64,000 nucleotides of DNA. Origin: JBMOKT01 sp049323895. GTDB taxonomy: Bacteria; Bacillota; Peptococcia; Peptococcales; BICA1-8. Position 1 is the stretch's first letter, and every line of letters starts with the position of its first letter. Below are positions 7,953 to 16,326 of the stretch, piece after piece. Location of the stretch: NCBI GenBank assembly GCA_049323895.1, contig JBMOKT010000008.1:186001-250000 (forward strand), read 5' to 3'. Below the pieces are notes generated by a model. The model was given only the letters and a program-made list of their open reading frames with translations, had not been told where the DNA came from and searched no databases. The position numbers and the translations under genes were made by a program.

Positions 7953-9542
7953 TTACGCTTTAGCTTCCTGGTAAAAAGTTATTACCGCTTCGGTTCCTTC
8001 TCCTTCCACGCTGTTAAATTCTATTTTAGCACCATGGTTTTCAACGATACGGTAGCAAACAGACAGACCCAGACCAGTACCGTTCTTCTTAGTTGTTATA
8101 AAAGGTGTACCCAGACTTTTTGCAACTTCCGCAGGTATGCCCGAACCATTATCCTTAATACTTAAGATAATTTTTTCCCCCTCCTTGCTCAGCGTGATAT
8201 AAAGACTGCCGCCCTGAGGCATTGCCTCAATGGCATTATGAGTAAGGTTAAGGAAAAGTTGTTTGATTTCATTTTCATTTAAATAAAGGTAAGCTTCCTC
8301 CATACAGGTAATCACCTTTACATTTGATAACATGGCATCCCTTTCGATTAATACCAGCTGCCTTTCCAAAAGTGCTTTCATATCGCTGCGCACAAAATTT
8401 TTCGTTGATTTCTTGGAGATTGAAAGAAAGTCTGCAATAATGCTGTTACAACGCTCAATTTCTGAAACCAATAGTTCCAACTGCTGTCCTGTTAATTTTT
8501 CCTCCGACCTTTGCGCCAATTGCAAAAAGCCTTTAATAGTTGTTAAAGGATTTTTTATTTCGTGGGCAATACTTGCTCCCATTTGACCAATAAGGTTCAG
8601 CCTCTCCAACTGCCGTATTTTCTCATTGAGAATTTCCTCCGAGGTGATGTCATAGAAAATGCTCATAGCATAGACGATAGTGTCATCCATATCATATATA
8701 GGCTGTATTATGGCCTCAAGCAGCTTATTGCCCCTGATTAGTTTTTCATTAAAATAGGGCTTTCCTTTATGCAGTGATTCCAGGATTAATAGATCATTAT
8801 AGTTAAAATTTTCACCAAAAAGCTGGTTAATATAATTACGGTATGAAGTACCAATAAAATCTTCGGGTTTTTTGCCAATAATACCGGCATATTCTAAAGC
8901 AGGGTTATTGATATGGACAATATTTTCCTTTTTATCAATAACAACTACGCAAAGGGGCATTTCGTTAATAAGATTTTCCAGCAGGGAGCTTTGTTTGATA
9001 AGATTTTCCTGGGCCTTATACAGGCTGTTGCGGATATTTTTTTCGATTTGAACAAAATTACCGATAAGCCAGCTGACCATAATATAGACTGCCACAAACA
9101 TCAAATCTGTCTCTATACTATAGTTTACAGGCAGTGAAGCAAATTTAATTAAATCCTGCATCAAATTGACAACGCCTACTAATGCTGCTACGGTGATGCT
9201 GGTTCTTAAGCTGAACTTAATAGAGGCAATAATAATGGGAATTAGATACAAAAACCTTAGTTCAAAGTAACCTGTATTGAAAAAAAGAAAAGTTATAAAC
9301 AGAAAGTCAATAAAGATTATGGCAAAATCTATTTTAGCATTTTGTTTTCCTAGGTAAAAACTGAAGTATCCAATGCTCCCTAAAAATGCTACTATCAAAA
9401 ATGTGACTACAAAAGCCTGTGCAAAATCATAGCTTTGAAAGCCAAAATATTTAAAAATTATAATTAATGTCATTAGGCAAAACAAGACTTGTACGGTAAA
9501 TATAAAGTTATTAATTATATCTTCCCGTGTTTTAACGTGCAT
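7953..9542 (-). CDS. Membrane-bound PAS sensor histidine kinase (sporulation-kinase-like)
   Basis: A 529-aa kinase. Residues 1-165 hold about six TM segments, followed by a short coiled linker and a PAS domain (about 190-300). HisKA follows with the phospho-acceptor in ASIAHEIKNPLTTIKGF (H327), then HATPase_c with N-box NLTHNAIEAM, G1 box DNGSGIP and G2 box GTGLGL. No response regulator is nearby, as is usual for KinB/KinC-type kinases that feed the Spo0 phosphorelay; that role is inferred. The signal is unknown. It is a single gene with its own terminator; the ribosome binding site AAGGGTG precedes the ATG. Confidence 0.88.
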   Translation of the reverse strand: MHVKTREDIINNFIFTVQVLFCLMTLIIIFKYFGFQSYDFAQAFVVTFLIVAFLGSIGYFSFYLGKQNAKIDFAIIFIDFLFITFLFFNTGYFELRFLYLIPIIIASIKFSLRTSITVAALVGVVNLMQDLIKFASLPVNYSIETDLMFVAVYIMVSWLIGNFVQIEKNIRNSLYKAQENLIKQSSLLENLINEMPLCVVVIDKKENIVHINNPALEYAGIIGKKPEDFIGTSYRNYINQLFGENFNYNDLLILESLHKGKPYFNEKLIRGNKLLEAIIQPIYDMDDTIVYAMSIFYDITSEEILNEKIRQLERLNLIGQMGASIAHEIKNPLTTIKGFLQLAQRSEEKLTGQQLELLVSEIERCNSIIADFLSISKKSTKNFVRSDMKALLERQLVLIERDAMLSNVKVITCMEEAYLYLNENEIKQLFLNLTHNAIEAMPQGGSLYITLSKEGEKIILSIKDNGSGIPAEVAKSLGTPFITTKKNGTGLGLSVCYRIVENHGAKIEFNSVEGEGTEAVITFYQEAKA

Positions 9543-9670
9543 TCCGGCACACCCTTTAACTCCAAATAACCCAAAATTTTCATCTCTTAATTCTTATATT
9601 ATTACTTTTAAATAAATAAGAAAATCATATCTTAATTCGTCAAAAAAATATCTTTTCCTTTTTTTCAATT

Positions 9671-9705
9671 TGCGAGAAAAGAAAAAGGAAGGGCTGACTT
9701 AGCCC
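9671..9705 (-). terminator. Terminator of the second DUF1540 gene
   Basis: Minus strand: GGGCT-AAGTC-AGCCC followed by TTCCTTTTTCTTTTC. It is placed right behind the DUF1540 stop. Confidence 0.7.
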
Positions 9706-9716
9706 CCCTTTTATTA

Positions 9717-9881
9717 CTACCTGTTGCCTTCTTCGAAAGTATGGCATTGAGTTGCTCCGGAATTTTGAGCCTTTGGTCCGCCCCCATCAACGTTAACTTC
9801 AATTGCAGAAGCATGGCAGCGCTCATTGTTCCAATATCTGCAGTTGGAAACAGTACATTTTACATTTTGTAAAGTTGACAT
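9717..9881 (-). CDS. DUF1540 domain protein, second copy
   Basis: A 54-aa protein beginning MSTLQNVKCTVSNCRYWN with four cysteines (C9, C14, C22, C46), a second member of the small four-cysteine DUF1540 family. A GGAGGTG ribosome binding site lies 5 nt before the ATG, and a clean terminator follows. It is monocistronic. The metal-binding role is inferred from the cysteines; the function is unknown. Confidence 0.8.
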   Translation of the reverse strand: MSTLQNVKCTVSNCRYWNNERCHASAIEVNVDGGGPKAQNSGATQCHTFEEGNR

Positions 9882-9956
9882 TAAGACACCTCCTTCCCAC
9901 TTCCATCAATAATAGTATGGTTGAGGGTACTAATCTATATGCATCAAATGAGTATA

Positions 9957-10031
9957 ATAGTTACTAGTGACTAGTTAAAATAATTAATATATCCGCGTCC
10001 ATCCGTGTGTGACGGAGTCATCCGTGGTTAA
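9957..10031 (+). repeat. Composite dispersed repeat (TAGTGACTAG + ATCCGCGTCCATCCGTG)
   Basis: TAGTTACTAGTGACTAGTT at 9957 is followed by an A/T spacer and then TATATCCGCGTCCATCCGTG with further CCGTG repeats. The same two modules in the same order recur at 34334-34399. Confidence 0.55.
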
Positions 10032-10090
10032 ATTTTTCATTATCTACTGGTAACGCTTGCTTCATTGTGGGTCTGTGGCTTCGTTATAAC

Positions 10091-10125
10091 AAAAAACTAG
10101 CTGCAAGTTTTCTAACAGCTAGTTT
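10091..10125 (-). terminator. Terminator of the DUF457 gene
   Basis: AAACTAGCTG / CAGCTAGTTT stem (10116-10125 with 10094-10103); on the minus strand it runs into T6. It overlaps the stop codon. Confidence 0.7.
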
Positions 10126-11065
10126 AAGGTATCTCGATTTGGTTTTTGATAGAATATGGCTGGAATAAGGCTTTCTCAACTTCCTTGTCTTCCTGATTAA
10201 TAATAACGGTAGCATGGTGAAGAAAAGTGTTGCGGACATAATACCTCATATCGATAAACCTTCCTACCAGTTTCTCATCTTCTATGCGGTAATCAATATG
10301 GAAGAAAGGGGTAAATTCTTTAAATATTTCATATATCTTTGTCTTTTCTAACTGTTCTTTAATTTCTTCAGCAATAAGCTTTAATTTTTTATGAACCGCA
10401 ATTTTGCAGCTTAATAAGTTGAGCTGACCAACAATATTCTTATTATTGACCCTGGCAATAAAATCCCATTTTGCCAGCCCTATAAAAGCCGGCATAACTA
10501 TAAGCTTCTCCAAGTATGGACCGTAATAGGTCCTGATGAGTTTTTCCGCCCTGCGGCGCATCAGAAGCCTTAAAAAAAGGTAGACAAAATTTAAAACTAC
10601 AAAGGGATAAATTATATTTAATTCTTGATATTTAAAATATATTATTCCCATGCTGCAGATGAGTAAAACAGGATCGGAAATCATCAATAAATTTAAAGAG
10701 TATTTTTTTTTGCTGAAGGGATAAAACAGCATTACCCCATAGGAATTAAGCAAATCCAAAAAAGTATGGCTTAAAGCACCTATAAATGCCCAGAAAAGAA
10801 GGGTCCATAAACTATAAGCAGGAAATGCCAGGTTAAGCAGCCCTCCTATTAATACGGAAAAACCCATGAGTCCTGGCAAAGAATGGGAAAAACCGCGATG
10901 GTGCTTAAGATATACGTAATCACCCCAGTATTGGTATACTATATCCAGGTCGGGGGAAACGGCACCTAAGGCAGCTGCCAAAAATATGGGATTTGTTAGA
11001 GACACATCCGTTCCGCCGGCTGCTGCAACAGCTGCACCAACCAGACCATGGGTTAGAGGATCCAT
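10124..11065 (-). CDS. DUF457/YdjM-family membrane-bound metal-dependent hydrolase
   Basis: A 313-aa protein. It starts MDPLTHGLVGAAVA and carries the hallmarks of the YdjM/DUF457 family: H6 near the start, SPDLDIVY, HRGFSHSL and a later LSHTFLDLLNSYG, which together form the predicted metal-binding histidines and aspartates. About four TM helices occupy the first 180 residues; the C-terminal 130 residues are soluble and charged. In bacteria such proteins are linked to membrane remodelling or LexA-regulated genes, but no reaction is proven. GGAGG precedes the ATG. It is a single gene. Confidence 0.8.
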   Translation of the reverse strand: MDPLTHGLVGAAVAAAGGTDVSLTNPIFLAAALGAVSPDLDIVYQYWGDYVYLKHHRGFSHSLPGLMGFSVLIGGLLNLAFPAYSLWTLLFWAFIGALSHTFLDLLNSYGVMLFYPFSKKKYSLNLLMISDPVLLICSMGIIYFKYQELNIIYPFVVLNFVYLFLRLLMRRRAEKLIRTYYGPYLEKLIVMPAFIGLAKWDFIARVNNKNIVGQLNLLSCKIAVHKKLKLIAEEIKEQLEKTKIYEIFKEFTPFFHIDYRIEDEKLVGRFIDMRYYVRNTFLHHATVIINQEDKEVEKALFQPYSIKNQIEIP

Positions 11066-11149
11066 ATTCTTTCCCGCCTCCTTAATTCGACATAATTAGA
11101 CATTTATCAGTATAACATGACCGCTTAGGAGTTTGGGGATGTAAATAAT

Positions 11150-11183
11150 GTAAAAAGAAGTGAGGGAACTCACTTCTTTTTAC
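11150..11183. terminator. Bidirectional terminator
   Basis: A 15-bp perfect stem with a GGAA loop, rich in A on the left arm and T on the right arm. It lies between the DUF457 start and the TRZ/ATZ gene end; it can stop the pyrC2-to-deaminase transcript. Confidence 0.75.
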
Positions 11184-11184
11184 A

Positions 11185-11207
11185 AGTGGCTAGTTGTTAG
11201 TGGCTAG
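11185..11207 (+). repeat. TAGTGGCTAG dispersed repeat, copy 2
   Basis: Identical over 23 nt to 5495-5517. It flanks the pyrC2-pyrK-pyrD-deaminase cassette on one side; an inverted relative lies at 16166-16204 on the other. The rest of the 326-nt gap (11066-11391) holds a terminator and the CTGTAG repeat but no gene. Confidence 0.7.
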
Positions 11208-11324
11208 AAAAAAACATGTCATCATGAAGGTCTAGCTTCCTTGACGTGCCATCGTGTCATCGTGACATCTCAAAATATGTAGTCGAAGGTCGATGGCTGA
11301 TAGTAAAAGTATTTTAATGTTTTT

Positions 11325-11375
11325 CTGTAGCTACTGTAGATACTGTAGAAACTGTAGAAACTGTAGCTACTGTAG
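11325..11375 (+). repeat. 9-bp tandem repeat, six CTGTAG units (left flank)
   Basis: Six CTGTAG cores at a strict 9-nt period (unit CTGTAGNNA), starting at 11325. An equally long array of six units in the opposite orientation lies at 15896-15946, on the far side of the pyrC2-pyrK-pyrD-deaminase cassette. Confidence 0.8.
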
Positions 11376-11391
11376 TACAGACATACAGTTC

Positions 11392-12834
11392 TTACCCTTT
11401 AGCTTTTGCACTGAATAAGTGTTTCTGCAAATAACTGCCTTGCTTTTCTACACTGTCTTTAAACTTTAAAAAACTCCTGGTTATTTTTTCAGCGCGTTTA
11501 TTGACCTCTTGGTAAACTTTCTTTTCATCAACAGTTAAAATTTTGCCGTCTTCCAAAACTACCTTGCCTTCAATTAATACAGTTTCTACGGCTGCTCCCG
11601 ATTCGCCATATACTATTTGCCACATGGGTTCCTGCAGTGGAAGCAACGGTGTTGACTTTTCCGGATTCAGAATCACCACATCCGCCCGTTTACCAATTTG
11701 CAGTGAACCTATTTTTTGATCTTGCAAGGATACCTTTGACCCATTAAGGGTGCTCATTTTAAATGCTTCTTCAGCAGTAACCCAATTATTGGGGTTTGTT
11801 TCGGAAAACTTATGAAGCATTGCTGCCAGCTTAATAGCCTCAAACATGTTTAAATTACCGCCGCAGTTAGCACCATCAGTTCCCAGAGCAACAGTTATAC
11901 CGGCTTCACGGTATTTGTTTATTGGGGCTATTCCGCTGCCGAGAATCAGGTTGCTGGCCGGATTGTGGACTACAATGGCACCCCTTTGTGCAGCTAATTT
12001 TATCTCTTGGTCGGTCAGCCATACACTATGCACCATGGAAAAACGTTCATTTAAGCAGCCTATTTCATCAAGATGTTTTACCATGGGCTTCCCGTAAAGA
12101 TGGACGGCCGTATCCGCCTGTATTTTTGTTTCCAATACGTGGGAGTGAACCCCGGTGTCATATTCTTCAGCCAGTTGACTGCACCTTCTAAGCAGTTCAT
12201 CACTGCAGCGCTGCGGACCTGACGGACCCAGCATAATACTTAGGCGGTTTGCTTTTCCATGCCACTTTTTTAAAAGTGTAATGTTAGTATCTATCAGTGA
12301 CTCAACTGAAGGATTTGCTTGCTTAAATTCTTCAGGTGTTTCAGCATAGTTTAAAGGCAAGGTTTCAAAATAGGATTTATCGCTAATCATTGGTGCAACA
12401 GCAGCCCGGAATCCTATATCGTCATAAGCCTGCAGAGCGGCTTCTAAGCCGTCTAAGCTTTGTGCCAGGTGGTCAACACAAGAGGTTGTCCCGGTCTTAA
12501 TCATCTCAATAGACCCTAGCAGGGCATTATAATAAACATCCTCTCTATCCATACACCTGCCCTGTGCCATAATGTAAAGCATCCATATTTCCAGTGGAAT
12601 ATTCTCGGTCGTTGCTTTCACCATGTTGGCGTATGAATGGGTATGAGCATTGATTAAACCAGGCATCACAAATTTGCCTTCGGCATCAATGACTTTATCA
12701 AACCTTTCCTGTCCCATATCTTCTTTTGTATTAATGTCAGTGATAATTCCATCCTGGATAACAAGATTCCCTTTTTTAATCTCATTTTTTTTGCCGTCAC
12801 AGGTAATAACCCAGCCATTTTTAATCAGCAGCAT
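11392..12834 (-). CDS. TRZ/ATZ-family aminohydrolase (deaminase), paralogue 1
   Basis: A 480-aa metal-dependent deaminase of the amidohydrolase superfamily, TRZ/ATZ branch (relatives: S-adenosylhomocysteine, guanine, 8-oxoguanine and triazine deaminases). Metal ligands visible are HTH (H64, H66), the later VHSHVLETK and MVHSVWL histidines, and LGTDGANCGG with the catalytic Asp. It carries a conserved GPSGPQRCSDELL block that its paralogue at 37480 shares, so the two form a pair with related substrates. It lies 15 nt behind pyrD at the end of pyrC2-pyrK-pyrD, suggesting removal of an exocyclic amine from a pyrimidine or purine. Substrate is not predictable; AAGAGGTGG precedes the ATG. Confidence 0.85.
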   Translation of the reverse strand: MLLIKNGWVITCDGKKNEIKKGNLVIQDGIITDINTKEDMGQERFDKVIDAEGKFVMPGLINAHTHSYANMVKATTENIPLEIWMLYIMAQGRCMDREDVYYNALLGSIEMIKTGTTSCVDHLAQSLDGLEAALQAYDDIGFRAAVAPMISDKSYFETLPLNYAETPEEFKQANPSVESLIDTNITLLKKWHGKANRLSIMLGPSGPQRCSDELLRRCSQLAEEYDTGVHSHVLETKIQADTAVHLYGKPMVKHLDEIGCLNERFSMVHSVWLTDQEIKLAAQRGAIVVHNPASNLILGSGIAPINKYREAGITVALGTDGANCGGNLNMFEAIKLAAMLHKFSETNPNNWVTAEEAFKMSTLNGSKVSLQDQKIGSLQIGKRADVVILNPEKSTPLLPLQEPMWQIVYGESGAAVETVLIEGKVVLEDGKILTVDEKKVYQEVNKRAEKITRSFLKFKDSVEKQGSYLQKHLFSAKAKG

Positions 12835-12849
12835 ACTTCCACCTCTTTC

Positions 12850-13761
12850 TTAAATTATTACACCACCAACTATTTGTTGGATATCGCCTACTTTTTCTTG
12901 TTCCATCCACCTTTGCAGCCCCTCAATTACTTCCAGGGCAGCCATAGGATTAGATAGGTTAGCAGCACCAATGGCTACCGCATTGGCACCGGCCAGGAAA
13001 AATTCTATAGCATCGTCCGCACTGGTAATGCCACCCATCCCAATTATCGGAATACTCACTGCCTGGGCAACCTGCCATACCATCCTTACTGCCAAAGGTT
13101 TTACAGCCGGTCCTGAAAGTCCTCCTACTATATTGGATAAAACCGGTCTTCTGGTTTTTATATTTATAGACATTGCTAATACGGTATTAATCAGGGAAAC
13201 TGCATCAGCTCCCGCCGCTTCAACAGCTTTAGCAATCTCGGAAATATCCGTAACATTTGGTGAAAGCTTAACAATTAAAGGTAATTGGGTTTTTGCCCTG
13301 ACCCTTTTTACTACTTCTGCCGCCATTATGGGACTTGTGCCAAAAAACATCCCGCCATTTTTTACATTGGGACAGGAGATATTTACTTCTAGAGCACTTA
13401 CCCCCGATGCTTGTTCCAGACGCTCCGTTATCTTCTCAAATTCCTCATAGGAATGCCCGTTTATATTGGCAATAACCGGTACGTCATACTCCTTAAGCCA
13501 AGGAAGTTCCTTATTAATGAAACCTTCAACACCGGGATTTTGTAATCCTACACTATTTAATATACCTGCAGGGGTTTCCGCTATTCTGGGTGGTGGATTG
13601 CCGATACGCGGTTCTAGAGTAAGCCCTTTAACCATAATGGCTCCTAGAAGATTTAAATCATAAAAATTAGTAAATTCACGCCCAAAGCCATAGCATCCAG
13701 AGGCGACCATAACAGGATTTTTAAATTTAACGCCGGCAATTTCCACTGCTAGATTAATCAT
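12850..13761 (-). CDS. pyrD: Dihydroorotate dehydrogenase, class 1B catalytic subunit
   Basis: FMN enzyme that interconverts dihydroorotate and orotate and passes electrons to PyrK and NAD. 303 aa from the ATG at 13761, which has GAGGTGG upstream and overlaps the pyrK stop by 8 nt; the longer open frame starting at 13869 is a shadow of pyrK. Orotate-site residues look intact: K45, LNSVGLQNPG (N69) and VNISCPNVKNGG with the class 1 catalytic Cys. The only complete pyrD/K of standard type in the window, since the main pyr operon has none between pyrB and pyrE. It can serve biosynthesis, or, with pyrC2 and the deaminase, pyrimidine breakdown. Confidence 0.9.
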   Translation of the reverse strand: MINLAVEIAGVKFKNPVMVASGCYGFGREFTNFYDLNLLGAIMVKGLTLEPRIGNPPPRIAETPAGILNSVGLQNPGVEGFINKELPWLKEYDVPVIANINGHSYEEFEKITERLEQASGVSALEVNISCPNVKNGGMFFGTSPIMAAEVVKRVRAKTQLPLIVKLSPNVTDISEIAKAVEAAGADAVSLINTVLAMSINIKTRRPVLSNIVGGLSGPAVKPLAVRMVWQVAQAVSIPIIGMGGITSADDAIEFFLAGANAVAIGAANLSNPMAALEVIEGLQRWMEQEKVGDIQQIVGGVII

Positions 13762-14548
13762 CAAATACCACCTCACAACTTGTAAAGACTGGACCATCAT
13801 GACAAACTTTCTTATAATCAATAGTACCATCCTGACGCCTGACCTTAGTGACACAACCGATACAGGCACCTATACCGCAGCCCATTCGCTCTTCTAAAGA
13901 AATCTGACAGGGAATAAAGGATTTTTTGGTTATTTTTACTACAGCCTTGGTCATAGGCAGGGGACCACAGCAGTAAACCTGATCTATTCTTTTTTTCTGG
14001 ATGAGCTCTTCCAAAAGCTCAGTTACGAAACCACGCCTGCCATAGGAACCATCATCAGTGGCTACCATCACCGTTGTTCCCAGTTCTTTAAATTCATCTT
14101 CACTTAATAGCTTATCTTTGCACTGGCTACCTAAGAGAACAAAAACTTGCTTACCGTTTTTCACCAGTTCTTCCGCTAAAGCTACTAAGGGTGCGATACC
14201 ACACCCACCGCCTACCAAAGCAACAGTTTTATCCTGTTGAGTCCAGGTAAAGCCCTTGCCTAGAGGACCAATGACCTGTATCTCTTCGCCTGCAGATTTT
14301 TTGGTTAAGAGACTTGTTCCTTTGCCAACTACCTGATAAATAAGAGAAATAGTCCCTTTTTCTTGGTCTATTCTATTGATACTGATAGGCCGCTTTAAAA
14401 AAGGATCTAATGTATCTGAAGTATTCAGCATAACAAACTGTCCCGGGGCTGCTTCCTGTGCCATCCGAGGAGCAGATAAAACCATGTAATAAAAATCCGG
14501 TAAAATCTTCTTGTTTTCCAGTATTTTTAATTTAAGTATCTGTACCAT
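13754..14548 (-). CDS. pyrK: Dihydroorotate dehydrogenase electron transfer subunit
   Basis: FAD and [2Fe-2S] subunit of class 1B dihydroorotate dehydrogenase (264 aa). It carries FAD-binding FLKRPISINR, a nucleotide-binding LVGGGCGIAPLVAL, and the iron-sulfur ligands C-GIGA-C-IG-C near residue 225 with a fourth Cys in KKVCHDGP. It overlaps pyrC2 upstream by 17 nt and pyrD downstream by 8 nt, indicating translational coupling. A GGAAGGTG site precedes the ATG. Confidence 0.92.
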   Translation of the reverse strand: MVQILKLKILENKKILPDFYYMVLSAPRMAQEAAPGQFVMLNTSDTLDPFLKRPISINRIDQEKGTISLIYQVVGKGTSLLTKKSAGEEIQVIGPLGKGFTWTQQDKTVALVGGGCGIAPLVALAEELVKNGKQVFVLLGSQCKDKLLSEDEFKELGTTVMVATDDGSYGRRGFVTELLEELIQKKRIDQVYCCGPLPMTKAVVKITKKSFIPCQISLEERMGCGIGACIGCVTKVRRQDGTIDYKKVCHDGPVFTSCEVVFDD

Positions 14549-15848
14549 TCAAAACACCTTCCAAATTAGTATTTTCGTCAGTCCATACTACCTTCCCTGC
14601 AACCATTGTTAGTATGACTTTTCCTTTAAGTTTCCATCCTTCAAAGGGGGTATTTTTCCCTTTGGAATAAAAGAGGCTGGTATCCACAGTCCAATCTTTT
14701 TCCATGTCAATTATTGTAATATCAGCATCAAATCCCTCTGCAATCCTGCCTTTAGTTTGTAAGTCGAATATTTGGGCGGGTTTGTGGGTCCAGGCAGCTA
14801 TGGCTGTTTCCAGGCTGATTATCCCTGGGTGGACTAAATGGGTCAAAATCAAACCCACTGCCGTCTCTAAGCCAACAATCCCATTTGCCGCATTCGGAAG
14901 TCCTACATCTTTTTCTTCCACAGCGTGGGGAGCGTGGTCAGTAGCTATACAATCAATTGTTCCATCGGCCAGCCCCGCTCTTAATGCCTCCAAGTCTTTA
15001 TCAGATCTTAAGGGGGGTCTCATTTTACAATTTACACCCTTTTTCAATACATCTTCATCAGTCAAAAGCAAATGATGAGGAGTAACCTCAGCAGTTACTT
15101 TTATACCTTTGGCTTTAGCTTCACGTATCAAATCTACTGTGGCACCTGAACTGATATGTTCTATATGAATATGCCCTCCCGTATGGGCTGCTAATAAAAT
15201 ATCACGGGCAACAATAATGCTTTCTGAAACATCAGGATCACCCTTAACCCCTAGTCTAAAAGCAATCTCACCTTCATTTATCACCGTTGCTGAAGAAAGA
15301 TAAACATCCTCTGCATGCTGGCTGATGGGCAGACCCAGTTCTTTAGACCTAATAAGGGCTCTATGCATCAGTTCTGCATTTTGTACAACTTTTCCGTCGT
15401 CGGAAAAAGCTATTACACCTGCCTCTTTTAAAGCTCTAAAATCTGTTAAAGCCCTTCCCTCCGATTCCAGGGTAATAGCACCCATGGGAAGAACATTTAC
15501 CCATGCTTCTTCCTTAATCCGTTCCAGCAGGCTGCTAACCTTTTCAGGGGAGTCAATAACAGGTATGGTATTGGGCATACAAGCAATAGTTGTAAAGCCG
15601 CCCTGGGCAGCCGCTTTTGTTCCTGAAGTAAGGTCTTCTTTGTAGGTTTGACCTGGATCCCGCAAGTGAACGTGTACATCAATTAAACCAGGAACCGCCA
15701 ATTTTCCCTGCGCCTCTACCACTTTATCTGCTTCTCCTAAATTCGTTCCAATGGCAGCAATTTTCTTGTCAATAATTAAAATATCGGTAATATCATTTAA
15801 CTTACCGGCAGGATCAAGAACTCTTGCTCCTTTTATTAATGTCTTCAC
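14532..15848 (-). CDS. pyrC: Dihydroorotase, second copy (pyrC2)
   Basis: Type I dihydroorotase (438 aa) interconverting carbamoyl-aspartate and dihydroorotate. Metal ligands seen are DVHVHLRDPGQ, QHAED and HIEHISS histidines, the bridging aspartate in AFSDDGK, and ATDHAPHA. It starts with GTG, preceded by AGGAG. A second dihydroorotase lies in the pyrB operon at 62603. The split may mean one copy serves synthesis and this one, tied to pyrK-pyrD and a deaminase, serves breakdown, as in orotate-fermenting clostridia; that is inference. It is the first gene of its operon. Confidence 0.9.
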   Translation of the reverse strand: MKTLIKGARVLDPAGKLNDITDILIIDKKIAAIGTNLGEADKVVEAQGKLAVPGLIDVHVHLRDPGQTYKEDLTSGTKAAAQGGFTTIACMPNTIPVIDSPEKVSSLLERIKEEAWVNVLPMGAITLESEGRALTDFRALKEAGVIAFSDDGKVVQNAELMHRALIRSKELGLPISQHAEDVYLSSATVINEGEIAFRLGVKGDPDVSESIIVARDILLAAHTGGHIHIEHISSGATVDLIREAKAKGIKVTAEVTPHHLLLTDEDVLKKGVNCKMRPPLRSDKDLEALRAGLADGTIDCIATDHAPHAVEEKDVGLPNAANGIVGLETAVGLILTHLVHPGIISLETAIAAWTHKPAQIFDLQTKGRIAEGFDADITIIDMEKDWTVDTSLFYSKGKNTPFEGWKLKGKVILTMVAGKVVWTDENTNLEGVLNGTDT

Positions 15849-15895
15849 TTAAACAACTCCTTTACCGGTATAATTTTTTAGTCATAAAATTTTAA

Positions 15896-15946
15896 CTACA
15901 GTGGCTACAGTGGCTACAGTGGCTACAGTGGCTACAGTGGCTACAG
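15896..15946 (-). repeat. 9-bp tandem repeat, six CTACAG units (right flank, inverted)
   Basis: Six CTACAG cores at 9-nt period (unit CTACAGTGG), the reverse complement of the CTGTAGNNA array at 11325-11375, with the same copy number and length (51 nt). It lies just upstream of pyrC2. Confidence 0.8.
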
Positions 15947-16326
15947 TTCTACATTGAGATATAAGTTATAGTTTTTAGTAATGTTTTTGGTTAGTTTTGC
16001 TTATTGGCACGGCTTATTTGTCAGTATTTCTAATGGGTGGACATTATTTCTCTGTTCTAACTTACAAACAAGCTAGACAAACTAAGTTGACTAACAAATA
16101 ATTTTCTTTTGCAAGTTTAACTAACCAATGAGCTAGATCAACTATTTAATACCTGTCACACTATTCACCAGTCACCAGCAACCAGCCACCAGCCACTAGC
16201 CACTTACTAAATTTTTTACCCCAAAGTATAAGTTATTTTCAATATTCTCCGGCAAATCCCCTTTGCGTTAATATGAGAAACACTGCCTAATATTTTATCC
16301 AAAAAGGATAAGAGAGAAAATTGCTG
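15947..16326. other. Gene-free region upstream of pyrC2
   Basis: Apart from the flanking repeats, this region holds A/T-rich sequence with several AACTAA/TTAGTT motifs (16055-16140). The end (16308-16346) has an ATAAGAGAG / CTCTCTTAT inverted repeat that overlaps the PucR1 stop and may terminate that gene. No gene was seen. Confidence 0.5.
16166..16204 (-). repeat. CTAGCCACT repeat (inverted relative of TAGTGGCTAG)
   Basis: A run of degenerate CCAGCCA/CTAGCCA units (CACCAGTCACCAGCAACCAG...). It is the reverse complement of the TAGTGGCTAG family and lies opposite the copy at 11185 across the pyrC2 cassette. Confidence 0.6.

Noticed and set aside
13762..13869. 36-residue N-terminal extension of pyrD
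   Set aside because: It overlaps the pyrK iron-sulfur coding region in another frame; the ATG at 13761 has GAGGTGG and gives the family length. The same holds for 33488-33580 in the paralogous pair.
11325..15946. CRISPR array from the regular repeats
   Set aside because: Units are 9 bp with no unique spacers, and no cas genes are present.
16006..16025. Sigma-54 promoter (TGGCAC followed by TTG)
   Set aside because: The downstream GC element is absent and the spacing does not fit the -24/-12 consensus.
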